Origin: Pedobacter cryoconitis
GTDB taxonomy: Bacteria; Bacteroidota; Bacteroidia; Sphingobacteriales; Sphingobacteriaceae
Assembly (NCBI RefSeq): GCF_003259615.1
Contig: NZ_QLLR01000014.1
Location: 58,485-122,484, forward strand
Length of the DNA stretch: 64,000 bases
Direction: 5' to 3'
Numbering within the stretch: position 1 is the first letter of the stretch; each line of letters opens with the position of its first letter. The notes beneath the pieces are model-generated. The model saw nothing but the letters and a program-made list of their open reading frames with translations, was not told the origin of the DNA and made no database searches. The position numbers and the translations under genes are program-made. Of this stretch, positions 14,101 to 20,100 are shown in pieces.

Positions 14101-17100
14101 ACAGCCGGTCTTGGATAATCAGTTGTTAAATTAAGCGGTGATAATCCGGATAATTTATTGATCCAATATTGCTTTTGTTGTTTCAGCACCTCACCCGTTA
14201 CGTATGCTTTTTGCCATAACGCATAGTCAGCGTACTGTATTGGTAAAGACGGCAGCTGATGCTCCCGGTTTGCTATATAAGCTCCATATAATTCGGATAG
14301 TTCTCTGGCCAGAATAGCTACCGACCAGCCATCAGAAGCAATATGGTGCATGGTAATCAACAATGTATATTCATCAGTTGCCTTGTTTAATAAACCTGCA
14401 CGTAACGAATGATCCGCAGCCAGATCGAAAGGCTGATTGGCTAAGTCATGAATTCCATCAGTGTTATCCACCTTCTTAAGCGCCCACTCATCAGCAGCTA
14501 AAATATGCTGATAAGCAACGCCTTCTTCTTCTCTGATGACAGTTCTCAGCACCTCATGCCTGTTGACAATCGTTTGCAGCGCATATTGTAAAGCCTCACG
14601 GTTTACTTTCCCTTTGATATGCAGTACCGTAGAAATGTGATAATGTGTACTTCCTTCCAGGCGGTCAATAAACCATAAACGTTCCTGGCTAAAGGACAAT
14701 GGGATATGAACGGGCCTTACCTGTGGAGTAAGTGCGGGTAACAAAATACTATTCTCCTGCTGCTGAATATGTACAGCCAGCGAAGCAATGGTACGGTGGA
14801 TGAAAATATCTTTCACTGCAAGCTCCACCTGCAATTGTTTACGGATAGCTGCAATTAACCGGATAGCAAGCAGCGAATGTCCTCCCAATTCGAAGAAATC
14901 ATCATTTACACCTGCGCTATCTATCGCCATTAAATCTTCCCAGATCACCGCCAGTACTTGTTCCGTTGGATTACCCGGTGCTACATATATCTTTTTCTTA
15001 AGCAGCTCTCCTACAGGATCCGGCAATGCTTTTCTATCCACTTTCCCGCTGGTTGACATGGGGAAAAATTCCAATTCTACCACTAACGGGATCATGTATT
15101 CAGGAAGGACCTGCTTCAGATAAGCAGTCAATTCTTCCCTGTTATAATTTTCGGCAGGAATAATATACCCTACCAATTGTTTATTTCCGTCACCGTTTAC
15201 TCTGGCCAGCACCACTGATTCCCTGACCAGTTTGCTTTGCTGTATCACGGCGGCGATTTCTCCCAATTCAACCCGGTAACCTCTGATTTTTACCTGATCA
15301 TCTGTTCTTCCCAGGTATTCGATATTTCCATCTGGTAACCAGCGTGCCAGATCCCCACTACGGTAAAGCCTGGCATGCTGCATAAAAGGATCAGTAATGA
15401 ATTTCTCAGCAGTTAACTCAGCACGGTTAAAATAACCTCTGGCTACCTGAACTCCACCAATATGTAACTCTCCCGGTACACCTATTGGCACCAGTTGTCC
15501 TGATTCATCTAAAATATGTACGGATACATTAGCGATCGGTTTCCCGATAACCACCCTTCCTTTTTCTTTAACCGGGTCATCAGATAAAGTTGCACAAACC
15601 GTATTTTCTGTTGGTCCGTAAGCATTTACCAAACGGATACCATAAGCTTGAATTTTACGTGCTGCTTCACTGTTCAGCGCTTCTCCTGCCGATACAATAG
15701 TTTTAACCGAAACAGGTATATTATCCTTAATGACATTCAGATAAGATGGTGGCAGGGTAACTACTTCAACCCCGTAATCGTTCATAAACCTACTGAAACG
15801 ATCTGCAGATAAAATATCTTCCTTTTCCGGGATCACTAAACAGCCACCAGTTAACAGCGTATTAAAAAGCTCATAACAAGAAGCATCAAACCCGAAGGAA
15901 GCAAATTGTAATGTTCTCATACCCGGCGCTAAACGTAATGCTTTCGCCTGGCTTGAAGCCAGGTTCACGACCCCGCCATGTTCCACAAGCACTCCCTTTG
16001 GAGTTCCGGTCGAACCAGAAGTATAAATCATATAAGCCAGGTTATGCGGCCATAAAGAAGTCTTTATTTTGGTGCTTTTTTTATGCAAACTGGAAATAGC
16101 CGCATAGTCAAGTATAGTAATATCAAGTTTTTTTCCTGATGAAATCTCCTGTAAAGCTTCCGCAAATGCCCCATTAGTCAGACACCAGTTGCTATCAATA
16201 TCTTCCAGCATAAACTTCACTCTTTCTGCCGGATATTGCGTGTCAACTGGTACATAAGCAGCACCTGCTTTCAAGATACCCATGATCCCGATGATCATTT
16301 CAAGCCCTCTGTCCAGGTAAATTGGTACCAGTGAATCTTCTTTTACTCCCTGATCTCTAAGGTAATGCCCCAGTTGATTGGATAGTTTATCCAGTTCCCG
16401 GTAACTTACCTGGGTTTGCTGATACCAAACTGCAATAGCATCCGGTGCTGCGTTCACTTTTTCTGCAAATACATCCAGAATAGTCCTGTTTCTGGCCAGC
16501 CTGTTTACTGGCTGATTAAATTCATGCAGCAATTGATGTTCATCTTCAGCAGTCAACATTGGAAGCTGACCAATTTGCAATGCAGGTAACCCGGCCGCGG
16601 CTTCCAGCAGTTGAATATAATGTTCAGCCATTCTTAGAATTGTATCCCGCTCAAACAGATCTGTACAGTATTCTATGCCTAAAGTCAAGCCCTCTTTCTT
16701 TTCCGTAACGATAAAAGAAAGATCGAATTTAGCGATGCTGTGTTCTACATTCTCTGCTGTTGCGGAAATCCCTTCCAGTTTGATACTGGACAGGTCCATC
16801 GCATCCTGTAACAGGAACATCACCTGGAAAACAGGACTTCTGCTCATATCCCAGTTTTCTCCCGCTACTTTCACCACTTCATCAAAAGGCAGATCCTGAT
16901 GTTCGTAACTTTCCAGCAGTGTTTCTTTCACCATTTGCAGTAATTCAGTGAAAGAAAGTGATCCGTTAACCTGGTTACGTATGGCAAGCGTGTTGACAAA
17001 AAAGCCAATCATGTTTTCCACTTCCTGCTGCTTTCTTCCCGCAAGAGGCGTACCTACGCATATATCTTCCTGATTGGTATACCGGTACAATAATGCCTTG

Positions 17101-20100
17101 CATACAGACATCAGTGTCATAAATAACGTGACGTTCTGTTCTTTATTGAAATGATTCAGTTTTTGCAATAAATCATTCCCGATTTCAACTTCAAGTATTG
17201 CTCCTTTTTTACTTTGAACAGGGGGCCTTGTATAGTCCGTAGCCAGGTTTAATGGCTCTGTTCCGGAAAGCTGCTTTCTCCAGTAATCCTGCTCTGCCTG
17301 CAAAACTCTGCCAGTCATATAGTTCCTTTGCCAGATCGCATAATCTGCGTATTGCAAAGAAAGCTGAGGAAGAAGGCTGTTCTGGTAACCCGCATAATGG
17401 TTATACAATACAGATAACTCCTTGATAATAATTGGCGTAGACCACCCATCCGCGGCAATATGATGGATAGTAATGGCCAGTATATGTTCCTCTGTTTCGC
17501 CCGCGATAATACTTGCACGCAGCATATAGTCGGCAGAAAGGTCAAAAGGGCGATACATGAATGCGGTGATCGCACCTTGCAAATCCACATTTGCATTGAT
17601 TTCTTCAGTTTTCCAGTAATCTGCAGACTGAACCTGCTGATAGCCAATCCCGTCCTGCTGTCCAATTACCGTTCTGAGTATTTCATGACGGCTTACTATA
17701 TCTTTTAAAGCAAACTGTAAAGCCTCTGTATTCAGTTTACCCTGTAATTTTAAGACCAGGGGGATATGGTAATGACTGCTCCCTTCCAGCTGATCAATAA
17801 ACCATAAACCTTCCTGGCTAAAAGACAGCGGCATTCTGGTTGTCCGGGGTTGTGAAATAATCGTTAACTGTGTTCCTTTTTCTTGTTGCGCTATATGAGC
17901 AGCCAGTGCTGCAATAGTTGGATAAAGGAATAACTTTTTCATCGTGATGACCACCTGTAATTCCTTCGTAATCGCTGCAATTAGCCGCATACCCAGTAGT
18001 GAATGTCCTCCCAGTTCAAAGAAACTATCATAAACACCAATTGGTGATACTTGCAATAATTGCTGCCATTGTGCAGCCAGAAATTCTTCCGTTTGATCAC
18101 GTGGGGCAACATATGCTGTCGTAATTACCGCTTCGGCAGTTGCATCGGGAAGCGCCTTTTTATCTATTTTTCCATTTGCGCTTAATGGCAATTGCTCCAG
18201 TTCTACAAGTGCCGGAATCATATAAGCAGGAAGTTTTTCCTTCAGATAATCAAGCACTCCATCTTTATCATATCCGGCCGCAGGCACAATATATCCAAGC
18301 AGTCGTTTGTTTCCGTTCACCTCTTCTTTTGCGATGACTACAGCCTGGCTCACAAAACCAGATTGCTGTAAAGCATGCTCGATCTCTCCCAGTTCAATAC
18401 GGTATCCCCTGATTTTAACCTGATCATCAATACGTCCAAGGTATTCAATAGTCCCATCTGGCAACCAGCGGCCTAAATCACCAGTACGGTACATCCGCTG
18501 CGCCGGATCTGTACTAAAAGGATCTTTAATGAATTTCTCCTTAGTGAGTTCTGGTCTGCCAAGATAACCTCTTGAAACACCGATACCTGCTACACAGATT
18601 TCACCGGGAATACCCATCGGGGTTAACTCCATCGTCTGGTCAAAAATATGAATGCGCAGATTTCTTACGGGTTTACCCAGCGGGACATTAATATTTTTCG
18701 GCGTAGCATACATGATATGGTGCGTAATATCATCCGATGCTTCTGTAGGACCATAAGCATTAACTACCGGGATATTCGCATAATACCGGTGGCCAAACCA
18801 CAGGCTTAATACATGCTGATTAACCGCCTCCCCTGTTACCATCAGATAACGAAGTTTCTCTAGCGGGATGTCCATTTCTTCCTGCAACACAGCAGCCAAA
18901 TAAGACGGCACTAATTCCAGAATAGTAATCTGATCCTGTGCGACAGCCCCGATCAGCGCTGATGGTTTATAAATCAGTTCATCTGTATAAATAACAGTGC
19001 GTCCGCCACATAAAAGTGCAGCAAACATCTGCCATACTGAAATATCAAATGTATAAGACGCGGTAAAGGCCAATACCGTTTCTGCGTCCATTTCCAGATC
19101 TTCAATTTTAGCAAATAAGTGGTTGATCATTCCGGCATGCTCTACCATTACCCCTTTCGGTTTACCCGTAGATCCGGAGGTATAAATCACATAACATAAA
19201 TCTTTACCTTCAGGGATAACCGCAGGATGGTCCCCAGGCTGTCCTTCAAAAACCGGGGAGCCTTCTTCAATCGTAATTACTTGTATAGAACTGGTGAGCT
19301 GCGCTTTTGTTTCTTTACTGCAAATCATCAGTTCAGCAGCGGTATCTTCCAGCATATAGTTGATTCTTTCTGCCGGATAAGAGGTATCAACAGGGACATA
19401 AGCAGCGCCCGCTTTCATAATACCTATGATCGCAATCAGCATCTCAATGGAACGTTCTATGCAAATTGGAATTATCGTATCCTTTTTTATACCAAGGCCA
19501 TGCAGGTAATGGGACAACTGATTAGAACGTTCTTGCAGTTGTTTATAAGTTAATTCAGCTCCTTCCAGTTTAATGGCAACGGCATCCGGTCTGAGCGTTG
19601 CCTGTTCATCCAGCAATTCAGTTAACATTTTTGGATCATGTGCAAAAGAAGATGCCGGCGAATGGCTCAGTGATTTCAGTAATTCACGTTCTTTTCCTGG
19701 CAGCGTATTGATCTCTGAAATATCGCTATCCAGCATATAATCAAACTGATCTAACATGAAAAGAATACGTTCCGCCAGTAATCCGACCTCTTTCTTGTCA
19801 AAATACTGAACCTGGAAGTCCATTCTCAATTGTAAAGGCTGCTGCTGACCATAATCATACCAGAACATTTCCATTGGGAAAGGTAAATGTCCGCTGGGTA
19901 CATTATTCGCTGTACCAGTCAGCCCATCGCCAAAGTCCAGCTGAAAATCCATTGGCGCATAATTCACTACAATTTCAATCAGTGCATCTTCTACCGCATT
20001 GATTTTGAAATGTCTGCTCAAATCACCTATCAGATAATTCTGATTGCGATAGTCTTCTCTTTGTGAAGCCGCAATTGATTTTAATAAATCTATAACTTTT

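Noticed and set aside
940..20000. Many plus-strand ORFs of 60-140 codons in the first 21 kb
   Set aside because: They lie opposite the NRPS frame, recur at the same position in each module and encode low-complexity Ser/Thr-rich or irregular products. They are antisense shadows of conserved domains.
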